DNA of 64,000 bases, taken from RPQJ01 sp963754535. GTDB lineage: Bacteria > Pseudomonadota > Gammaproteobacteria > Steroidobacterales > Steroidobacteraceae. How positions within the stretch are numbered: the first letter of the stretch is position 1; each line of letters opens with the position of its first letter. The position numbers were made by a program, and so were the translations under genes. The notes below the pieces were generated by a model. It was not told where the DNA came from and searched no databases. It worked only from the letters and a program-made list of their open reading frames with translations. The stretch spans positions 1 through 64,000 of the forward strand of contig CAVWGG010000037.1 in the NCBI GenBank assembly GCA_963754535.1, written 5' to 3'. Below are positions 34,151-40,765 of this stretch, piece by piece.

Positions 34151-34617
34151 CAGGCCACTCCTGCCGGCAGCTTCTTCATCAGGGCCATGCGCTTGCACAC
34201 CGCCACCTCTTCGTTGCGCTGGTTGAAACAACGGTGGACGAACGTGACGATGCCGGCGCCGGGACGCGACTTGCTCTCGCGCATCTCGTGCACGATCGAT
34301 TCGGTGCGCAGGGTGTCGCCGATGAACACGGGCCTGGGAAAGCGGACCTCGTCCCAGCCGAGATTCGCTACGGTCGTCCCGAGCGTGGTGTCGGCGACGG
34401 AGACGCCGACCATCAGGCTCAGCGTGAAGCAGCTGTTCACGATGCGCGTGCCGAACTCGGAGGACTTCATGTATTCCTCGTCGAGGTGCAGGGCCGCCGG
34501 GTTGTGCGTGAGCGCGCTGAAGATGAGGTTGTCGGCCTCGGTGACCGTGCGGCGCAGCACGTGCTCGAACCGCTGGCCCACGCTGAACTGCTCGAAATAA
34601 AGACCGCCCATCGGCAT
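34150..34617 (-). CDS. MaoC-family enoyl-CoA hydratase (mesaconyl-CoA hydratase-like)
   Basis: 155 residues, a single hotdog. YFEQFSVGQRFEHVLRRTVT, FSALTHNPAALHLDEEYMKS (the hydratase motif with Asn-Pro-x-x-x-His) and FGTRIVNSCFTLSLMVGVSV match the single-domain MaoC group that includes mesaconyl/beta-methylmalyl-CoA hydratases. It lies between isovaleryl-CoA dehydrogenase (18 bases upstream) and the CitE-like lyase (one-base overlap). In the standard pathway a crotonase-type LiuC hydrates 3-methylglutaconyl-CoA; this gene may take that step. Confidence 0.85.
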   Translation of the reverse strand: MPMGGLYFEQFSVGQRFEHVLRRTVTEADNLIFSALTHNPAALHLDEEYMKSSEFGTRIVNSCFTLSLMVGVSVADTTLGTTVANLGWDEVRFPRPVFIGDTLRTESIVHEMRESKSRPGAGIVTFVHRCFNQRNEEVAVCKRMALMKKLPAGVA

Positions 34618-34635
34618 CGTCGTCTCCCCTGTGCG

Positions 34636-35793
34636 TCAGGCCGTCGCCGCGAACAGCTCGCGACCGATCAGCATGCGGCGGATCTCGCTGGTGCCCGCGC
34701 CGATCTCGTAGAGCTTCGCGTCGCGCAGGATACGCCCGGTCGGGTAGTCGTTGATGTAGCCGTTGCCGCCCAGCGCCTGGATGCCGTCCAGGGCCACCTG
34801 CGTTGCTTTCTCTGCGGCCAGCAGGATGCAGCCAGCCGCATCCATGCGCGTGGTCTTGCCCGCGTCGCAGGCCCTGGCCACGGCGTAGACGTAGGCGCAG
34901 CACGAGCTGAGCGTCGTGTACATGTCGGCGAGCTTGCCCTGCATCAGCTGGAACGAGCCGATCGGCGCGCCGAACTGCCTGCGTTCGTGCACGTAGGGCA
35001 CGACACAATCGAACACGGCGCGCATCAGTCCCAGCGGCCCGCCGGCAAGAACGACACGCTCATAGTCGAGGCCGCTCATCAGGACGCGGGCACCCTGTCC
35101 CACCTGTGCCAGGACGTTTTCGGCGGGCACCTCGCAATTTTCGAACACGAGTTCGCAGGTATCCGATCCGCGCATGCCGAGCTTGTCGAGCTTCCTCCCG
35201 GTCGAGAAGCCCTTGCAGCCTTTTTCGACCAGGAACGCCGTGACTCCATTGGTGCCCGCGCCCGGGTCGACCGTGGCGTACACGACCAGCGTGTCGGCGA
35301 CCGGCCCGTTGGTGATCCACATCTTGTTGCCGTTAAGCACGTAGCGGTCGCCCTGCAGCCGCGCATGCAGGCGCATGCTCATGACGTCGGAGCCGGAACC
35401 GGGTTCGCTCATGGCCAGCGCACCCACGTGTTCACCCGAGAGCAGTTTAGGCAGGTACTTTTCCTTCTGCGCCTGCGTGCCCCAGCGATGGATCTGGTTG
35501 ACGCAGAGGTTCGAGTGCGCGCCGTACGACAGCGCCACGCTGCCCGAGGCCCGACTGATCTCTTCCATGCAGATGACGTGTGCGAGGTAACCCATGCCGG
35601 TGCCGCCGAACTCTGGCGCCACCGTGATGCCGAGCAGGCCGAGGTCGCCGAACTTGCGCCACAGGTCCATCGGAAATTCGTTGTTGCGATCGATGTCGGC
35701 CGCACGGGGCGCGATCTCGGTGGCGGCGAAGCTGCGCACCGTTTCCCGCAGGAGGTCGATGTCCTCACCCAGGCCGAAGTCGAAGTCGAACAT
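34636..35793 (-). CDS. liuA: isovaleryl-CoA dehydrogenase
   Basis: 385 residues from the ATG at 35793; an in-frame TTG 54 bases upstream is unlikely. The acyl-CoA dehydrogenase fold is complete: AMSEPGSGSDVMSMRLHA and KMWITNGPVADTLVVYATV for FAD, and YEIGAGTSEIRRMLIGREL at the end. The catalytic base is Glu245 in LMSGLDYERVVLAGGPLGLM, the position specific to isovaleryl-CoA dehydrogenase, while the usual C-terminal Glu is Gly in YEIGAGTSE. It oxidises isovaleryl-CoA to 3-methylcrotonyl-CoA and passes electrons to ETF. First gene of the minus-strand operon, behind the palindromic operator. Confidence 0.93.
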   Translation of the reverse strand: MFDFDFGLGEDIDLLRETVRSFAATEIAPRAADIDRNNEFPMDLWRKFGDLGLLGITVAPEFGGTGMGYLAHVICMEEISRASGSVALSYGAHSNLCVNQIHRWGTQAQKEKYLPKLLSGEHVGALAMSEPGSGSDVMSMRLHARLQGDRYVLNGNKMWITNGPVADTLVVYATVDPGAGTNGVTAFLVEKGCKGFSTGRKLDKLGMRGSDTCELVFENCEVPAENVLAQVGQGARVLMSGLDYERVVLAGGPLGLMRAVFDCVVPYVHERRQFGAPIGSFQLMQGKLADMYTTLSSCCAYVYAVARACDAGKTTRMDAAGCILLAAEKATQVALDGIQALGGNGYINDYPTGRILRDAKLYEIGAGTSEIRRMLIGRELFAATA

Positions 35794-35835
35794 GGCGGTT
35801 ACCCCGGTGTTGCGTGGTCGGTCGATGCGCTCTAT

Positions 35836-35853
35836 ATTGTCCGACAATCGGAC
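35836..35853. promoter_or_regulatory. GntR-type operator between liuA and the divergent regulator
   Basis: ATTGTC-C-GACAAT (35836-35848) is a 13-bp inverted repeat that also overlaps GTCCGA-CAA-TCGGAC (35839-35853). It lies in the 82-base divergent gap, 23 bases before the GntR ATG. On the minus strand a TTGACG (35864-35859) could be the liuA -35, which would put the operator inside the promoter. Assigned as the binding site of the adjacent regulator by position and symmetry. Confidence 0.6.
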
Positions 35854-35875
35854 TATCCGTCAATCGGGACGCACC

Positions 35876-36643
35876 ATGACCGAGTCTACCCCCGCCTACA
35901 AGGCCCCGCTGTTCGAGCCCCTCGCCCGCCAGCCGGCCTCGCATCGCATCTCAACGGTCATCGAGCAGAAGATCCTGCGGCGCAGCCTGCGACCGGGCGA
36001 TGCCCTGCCGACCGAGACCGAGCTGGCCGAGCAGTTCGCGGTCAACCGCTCGACGGTGCGCGAGGCATTGCGCCGACTCGAATCGGCCGGGCTCGTGGGC
36101 CGCGAAGGCGGCGGCAAGCGACTCAAGGTCACTCGCCCCGGTCACGCGGAGACCGCGTCGCGCGTCGGACGCACCCTCGCCCTCGACGACGTCACCTTCA
36201 TCGAATTGTGGGAGGCCATGCGAGCGGTGGCGCCCCGCGTCGCTGCACTCACCGCAGAGCAAGGCACGGCCGCAGACGTAGCGGCGCTCGAATCGATCGT
36301 CGCGGCAGTCGAGACGGCCCGCAGCGCCGATGGTGCCGTGACCCAGGTCGTCGAGTTCTTCGGCAAGCTGGCCGAGCTCAGCGGCAACCGTGTGCTGCAA
36401 CTCGCCATGCAGCCCGTGACGCGATTGCTCGCCCCTTCCCTGCGCCGCATGATCGATCGCGTTCCGCAGGGCCGCACCCGCATCCTCGTGGCACAGCGCT
36501 GCATCGTCGAAGCCATCCGCGAGCGCAAACCCGACGAAGCCGAGTCGTGGATGACACGGCACGTGCAGGATTTCCGCCGCGGCTACGAACTCGCCGGGAT
36601 CGCGCTCGACACCAAAGTCGGCATCGGTACGATGGCCGACTAG
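35876..36643 (+). CDS. GntR-family (FadR subfamily) transcriptional regulator
   Basis: 255 residues from the ATG at 35876. The N-terminal winged helix has HRISTVIEQKILRRSLRPGD, LPTETELAEQFAVNRSTVRE and ALRRLESAGLVGREGGGKRL. The C-terminal all-helical FCD domain spans from about residue 105 (DVTFIELWEAMRAVAPRVAA) to the end; its metal-binding His positions are only partly evident (ESWMTRHVQDFRRGY). Divergent from the isovalerate operon with a palindrome between, so it probably controls that operon and itself, with an acyl-CoA or acid effector by inference. Confidence 0.88.
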   Translation: MTESTPAYKAPLFEPLARQPASHRISTVIEQKILRRSLRPGDALPTETELAEQFAVNRSTVREALRRLESAGLVGREGGGKRLKVTRPGHAETASRVGRTLALDDVTFIELWEAMRAVAPRVAALTAEQGTAADVAALESIVAAVETARSADGAVTQVVEFFGKLAELSGNRVLQLAMQPVTRLLAPSLRRMIDRVPQGRTRILVAQRCIVEAIRERKPDEAESWMTRHVQDFRRGYELAGIALDTKVGIGTMAD

Positions 36644-36734
36644 GCGTTGCCGGCCGCTCGAGGACGGCATGCAGGACGATTGCAGCCGAGATGACCATCG
36701 CGTGCGCGTTGCGCTCCGCTAAACTGCGGCTCGG

Positions 36735-36821
36735 GCCCCGGTGGCGAAACCGGTAGACGCTACGGACTTAAAATCCGTTTCCCGCAAGGGAGTGCCAGTT
36801 CGAGTCTGGCCCGGGGCACCA
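36735..36821 (+). tRNA. tRNA-Leu (anticodon TAA)
   Basis: 87 bases including an encoded CCA. Acceptor GCCCCGG (36735-36741) pairs with CCGGGGC (36811-36817), followed by ACCA. The anticodon arm ACGGA-CTTAAAA-TCCGT reads TAA. The long variable arm (TTTCCCGCAAGGGAGT) and T arm (GCCAG-TTCGAGT-CTGGC) are those of a class II leucine tRNA. Downstream DNA shows no integrase or attachment-site repeat. Confidence 0.96.
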
Positions 36822-36828
36822 GCGGTGA

Positions 36829-37032
36829 TCACGGCCGACTCGGACGGCCGCCCAGCACGCGAGCCGGCAGCAGCACCAGCGAACGCAGGAAGGCGAACAC
36901 GCCTTCGACGGCGATACCGACCAACCTGAACGGCAGCGAAATCAGCCACACGAGCGGCCACAGCAGCACCGCCAGCATGGCGAGCGGCCAGCAGACGACG
37001 AGCAGCAGCAGCCAGAGCAGGAACTTGAGCAT
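36829..37032 (-). CDS. small hydrophobic membrane protein (67 aa)
   Basis: The frame begins MLKFLLWLLLLVVCWPLAML and is almost wholly hydrophobic up to about residue 52, with two or three helices (AVLLWPLVWLISLPF, GIAVEGVFAFL), then a short basic tail. The ATG at 37032 has GGAGG nine bases upstream. No family with known function is recognised. It ends seven bases from the tRNA-Leu on the opposite strand. The gap 37033-37204 towards the glutathione transferase gene shows no gene. Confidence 0.6.
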   Translation of the reverse strand: MLKFLLWLLLLVVCWPLAMLAVLLWPLVWLISLPFRLVGIAVEGVFAFLRSLVLLPARVLGGRPSRP

Positions 37033-37204
37033 CAGCGTGTCCTCCACGCCTGCCAATCTACATGCCGCACCTCGCTTCTCCCATGTGTCCATCGCACGCA
37101 GCACACGGTTCGGCCCGTCGCAGGGCGATTCCCGAGCGTTGGTTCATGGGGACTGATGAACTAAGCTCTGGTACACCGTCCAACCGACGGCTGCCGGAGC
37201 CCCC

Positions 37205-37915
37205 ATGATCGAACTGTTCACGGCCGCCACCCCCAATGGCCACAAGGTCTCAATCGCGCTCGAAGAACTCACGCTGCCCTACGAAATGCGGGTCATCGAC
37301 TTCGCCAAGGGTGAGCAGAAGGAACCGTGGTTCCTGCAGATCAACCCGAACGGTCGCATCCCGGCGATCATCGATCACGCTGCGGATGATTTCGCAGTGT
37401 TCGAGTCGGGCGCGATCCTGGTCTACCTTGCCGAGAAGACGGGCAGGCTCATGCCGGCCGACGCCAAGGGCCGCTCGCGCGTGCTGCAGTGGCTGATGTT
37501 CCAGATGGGTGGCGTCGGCCCGATGATGGGCCAGGCGAACGTCTTCTTCCGCTATTTTCCGGAAAAGATCCAGCCAGCGATCGACCGGTACCACGCCGAG
37601 GTGAAGCGCCTGTTCACGGTGCTCGACGGTCATCTCGCGCACAACGAGTTCCTGGCCGGCGATTACTCCATTGCGGACATCGCCAACTGGGCCTGGGTTC
37701 GCACGTCGAAATGGTCGGGCGTGCCGTTCGACGACCTGCCGCACCTGACACGCTGGGTCAACCAGATTCGTCAGCGCCCTGCCGTCCAGGCCGGCATCCT
37801 GATGCCGCCGTCGAAACTGAGCGGCTCCGAGGAGGACGCCGAGAAAGCGCGCAAGTTCGTCGAGGAAGCCCGCAAGATGGTCGTCACGGGCGGACCCGCG
37901 CCGGAAGCCGAATAG
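37205..37915 (+). CDS. glutathione transferase, Nu-class/YfcG-YghU-like
   Basis: 236 residues. The N-terminal motif FTAATPNGHKVSIALEELTL places Thr-Pro-Asn-Gly at the glutathione thiol, the hallmark of the Nu-class disulfide-bond oxidoreductases YfcG/YghU. NPNGRIPAIIDHAADDFAVF and ESGAILVYLAEKTG give the cis-Pro and glutathione contacts. GGVGPMMGQANVFFRYFPEK in the helical half is also typical. Members reduce 2-hydroxyethyl disulfide and peroxides with glutathione. A second, different glutathione transferase gene follows on the same strand. Confidence 0.88.
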   Translation: MIELFTAATPNGHKVSIALEELTLPYEMRVIDFAKGEQKEPWFLQINPNGRIPAIIDHAADDFAVFESGAILVYLAEKTGRLMPADAKGRSRVLQWLMFQMGGVGPMMGQANVFFRYFPEKIQPAIDRYHAEVKRLFTVLDGHLAHNEFLAGDYSIADIANWAWVRTSKWSGVPFDDLPHLTRWVNQIRQRPAVQAGILMPPSKLSGSEEDAEKARKFVEEARKMVVTGGPAPEAE

Positions 37916-37966
37916 CTGCAACGCCCTGCCCACCGCTCCACGAATCGTCCCAGGGGGGACCCGAAC

Positions 37967-38584
37967 ATGAAACTTCACACCTCGCTCCGCGCACCGAATC
38001 CACGCCGTGTCGACATGTTCCTGATGGAGAAAGGCATCACCGGCATCGAACGCGTGGTGTACGACCTCAACGCGGGCGAGCATCGCAGCCCGAAATTCAC
38101 CGCCATGAATCCGGTCGCGCGGGTGCCGGTGCTCGAGCTCGACGACGGCCGCTTCCTGGCGGAGTCGCGCGCCATCTGCAGTTACCTCGAGTACCTGTAT
38201 CCCGAACCGAACCTGATGGGTGTCGACGCCGAGGAACGGGCCTTCATCGAGATGGCCGACCGCCAGGTCGAAATGACGTTGCTCGCGGCCGTCGCCAATC
38301 ACGTGCGCCACACGCACCCTGGGCTGCTGCCGCTCGAGAATCCGCAGTTCGCCGATTACGCGGCCGAACAGGGCAAGCGCATGGTTGCGGCAGCCGCGCT
38401 TTTCGATCAACTGTTGTCCAAGCGGCCCTGGATGGCGGGCGACCGGTTCACGATCGCGGACATCACCGCGTTCTGCGGCCTCGAGTTCGCGCGGCTCGTG
38501 AAATTCCGCCCGGCCGATGCGGGCCTGAAGCACCTGGCCGACTGGCGGGAGCGCGTGGCGGAGCGTCCGAGCGCCAAGCTCTGA
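37967..38584 (+). CDS. glutathione S-transferase family protein
   Basis: 205 residues. The start, LHTSLRAPNPRRVDMFLMEK, lacks a Cys or Tyr nucleophile and has Pro-Asn-Pro at the catalytic loop. NPVARVPVLELDDGRFLAES supplies the cis-Pro and the glutathione-binding ES pair, and PWMAGDRFTIADITAFCGLE supplies the C-terminal N-cap motif. Class cannot be fixed by eye. It lies 51 bases behind the Nu-class gene and 145 bases before the formate dehydrogenase operon. Confidence 0.85.
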   Translation: MKLHTSLRAPNPRRVDMFLMEKGITGIERVVYDLNAGEHRSPKFTAMNPVARVPVLELDDGRFLAESRAICSYLEYLYPEPNLMGVDAEERAFIEMADRQVEMTLLAAVANHVRHTHPGLLPLENPQFADYAAEQGKRMVAAAALFDQLLSKRPWMAGDRFTIADITAFCGLEFARLVKFRPADAGLKHLADWRERVAERPSAKL

Positions 38585-38729
38585 GCCGGGCGGACCCATG
38601 CCGAAATGTGATGGCCCCGCGTCATCCACGCGTCGGTGTAAATTGCCCTGCCGTCCTGTAGCTCTCTGATTCTGCAGGCCTTACCATCGGCCGACGGTCG
38701 CCCCTCGGCGGCACGGGGGACTTTGGTGC

Positions 38730-39206
38730 ATGGCCGTGACTGAGCTCGACGACGACTCGACCCTCGAGCGCATCCTGGCGGAACACGCCGGGATGGAGGG
38801 ACCCTTGCTGCCGATCCTGCACGCCGTGCAGGACACGGTCGGACACATCAGCGCCGGGCACGTGGCGCGTATTGCGAAGGCCCTTAACCTGTCGCGCGCC
38901 GAAGTCCACGGCGTCGTCAGTTTCTACCACTACTTCCGGCAGCAGGAACCGGGCCGTCACGTCGTGCACGTTTGCCGCGCCGAGGCATGCCAGGCCATGC
39001 ACGGCGAGAAAACCGAGCAGCACGCCAAGCGCGAACTCGGCGTCGACTACGGCGGCACCAGCGACGATGGCCTGTTTACGCTCGAAGCGGTCTATTGCCT
39101 CGGCAACTGTGCAGCAGGTCCGACGGTGATGGTCGATGAGAAGCTCTACGGTCGAGTGACGCCAGAACGGCTCGCGGCAATCCTGGCCGAATGGCGGAAT
39201 CGCTGA
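38730..39206 (+). CDS. fdsG: NAD-dependent formate dehydrogenase gamma subunit
   Basis: 158 residues of the NuoE-like thioredoxin-fold [2Fe-2S] family. LLPILHAVQDTVGHISAGHV, SRAEVHGVVSFYHYFRQQEP, VCRAEACQAMHG (two Cys) and EAVYCLGNCAAGP (two Cys) give the four cluster ligands. It passes electrons between the FMN subunit and the catalytic subunit of cytoplasmic NAD-linked formate dehydrogenase. GGGGGA precedes the ATG. The stop shares one base with the fdsB ATG (TGATG). First gene of fdsGBAD. Confidence 0.92.
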   Translation: MAVTELDDDSTLERILAEHAGMEGPLLPILHAVQDTVGHISAGHVARIAKALNLSRAEVHGVVSFYHYFRQQEPGRHVVHVCRAEACQAMHGEKTEQHAKRELGVDYGGTSDDGLFTLEAVYCLGNCAAGPTVMVDEKLYGRVTPERLAAILAEWRNR

Positions 39207-40747
39207 TGACCGTGCGTGTCTACATTTCCCGCGATGCCGCCGCCCAGGCCCTGGGCGCCGATGAGACCACGGCAGCACTGCAGGTCGCAGCCGCCGCCAA
39301 GGGCGCCTCGATCACGCTTACGCGCGTCGGTTCGCGCGGCATGGTCTGGCTCGAGCCGCTGGTCGAAGTCGAAGATGCGGACGGTCAGCGCATCGCCTAC
39401 GGGCCGGTCACGGCCGACGACGTACCCGGACTCGTGCAGGCAGGCTTGTTCGACGCCGCGCCGCACCCGTTGCGACTGGGCCGCGTCGAAGACATGCCGT
39501 GGTTCGCGCAGCAGGAGCGCCTGACGTTCGCGCGGGTCGGCGTCATCGATCCCGTCAGCGTCGACGACTATCTTGCGCACGGCGGGTTCGCCGGACTGAA
39601 GCGAGCGCTCGGCATGACGGGCGCTGAGATCGTGCAGGAAGTGCTGGAGTCCGGCTTGCGCGGCCGCGGCGGCGCGGCGTTCCCGACCGGCATCAAGTGG
39701 CGCACGGTGCTCGAACAGCACTCACCGCAGAAGTACGTCGTCTGCAATGCCGACGAAGGCGACTCGGGCACGTTCTCGGATCGCATGTTGATGGAAGGCG
39801 ATCCGCTCTGCCTGGTCGAAGGCATGACCATCGCGGGCATCGCGGTCGGCGCCACGAAAGGTTACATCTACCTCCGCTGCGAATACCCGCACGCCGGCCA
39901 TGCCCTGCGTGAAGCCATCGAGGCGGCGCGTGGGCGCGGCTATCTCGGCCCCGACGTCTGCGGCAGCGGCAGGGCGTTCGAGCTCGAAGTGCGCATGGGC
40001 GCAGGCGCCTATATCTGCGGCGAGGAAACCGCGCTGCTCGAAAGCCTCGAGGGCAAGCGGGCCGAGGTGCGTTACCGCCCGCCCCTGCCGGCGATCAAGG
40101 GACTGTTCGGTGAGCCGACCATCATCAACAACGTCATTTCGCTGGGCTCGGTGCCGATCATTCTCGAGCGCGGCGCTGCGTACTACCGCGACTTCGGCAT
40201 GGGTCGTTCGCGCGGCACGCTGCCCATCCAGCTCGCGGGCAACCTGAAGCGCGGCGGACTGGTCGAGAAAGCCTTCGGTGTCACGCTGCGTGAGTTGCTC
40301 TACGACTTCGGCGGGGGCTCGGCTTCCGGTCGCCCGATCCGGGCCGTGCAGGTCGGCGGTCCGCTCGGTGCTTACCTGCCGGAATCGCAGTTCGACACTC
40401 CGCTCGACTACGAAGCGTTTACCGCGATCGGCGCGCTGGTGGGCCACGGCGGCATCGTCGCCTTCGACGACACCGTCGACATGGCACGCATGGCGCGCTA
40501 CGCGATGGAGTTCTGCGCGGTCGAGTCCTGCGGCAAGTGCACGCCCTGCCGCATCGGCTCGACCCGCGGCGTGGAGGTCATCGACCGCATCCTCCAGGGT
40601 GTCGAGAAGCAGGCGAACCTCGCCCGCTTGGAGAGCCTTTGTGAAACCATGCAGCACGGCTCGCTGTGCGGCCTGGGCGGCATGACGCCGTTCCCGGTCA
40701 TGAGCGCGGTGAAGCATTTTCCCGGCGATTTTTCTCGCGACCGCTGA
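39206..40747 (+). CDS. fdsB: NAD-dependent formate dehydrogenase beta subunit
   Basis: 513 residues from the ATG at 39206 (TGATG with fdsG); an ATG 15 bases earlier is possible. It is NuoF-like. An N-terminal extension is followed by the FMN/NAD domain with LRGRGGAAFPTGIKWRT, VVCNADEGDSGTFSDRMLME and GAGAYICGEETALLESLEGK. The C-terminal [4Fe-4S] site is ESCGKCTPCRIGSTRG plus a later Cys in HGSLCGLGG. It transfers electrons from the cluster chain to NAD+. Followed 18 bases later by fdsA. Confidence 0.94.
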   Translation: MTVRVYISRDAAAQALGADETTAALQVAAAAKGASITLTRVGSRGMVWLEPLVEVEDADGQRIAYGPVTADDVPGLVQAGLFDAAPHPLRLGRVEDMPWFAQQERLTFARVGVIDPVSVDDYLAHGGFAGLKRALGMTGAEIVQEVLESGLRGRGGAAFPTGIKWRTVLEQHSPQKYVVCNADEGDSGTFSDRMLMEGDPLCLVEGMTIAGIAVGATKGYIYLRCEYPHAGHALREAIEAARGRGYLGPDVCGSGRAFELEVRMGAGAYICGEETALLESLEGKRAEVRYRPPLPAIKGLFGEPTIINNVISLGSVPIILERGAAYYRDFGMGRSRGTLPIQLAGNLKRGGLVEKAFGVTLRELLYDFGGGSASGRPIRAVQVGGPLGAYLPESQFDTPLDYEAFTAIGALVGHGGIVAFDDTVDMARMARYAMEFCAVESCGKCTPCRIGSTRGVEVIDRILQGVEKQANLARLESLCETMQHGSLCGLGGMTPFPVMSAVKHFPGDFSRDR

Positions 40748-40765
40748 GGCACGAGGAGCTACTGG

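Noticed and set aside
36735..37032. Integrative element at the tRNA-Leu
   Set aside because: No integrase, no repeat of the tRNA 3' end downstream, and base composition does not change.
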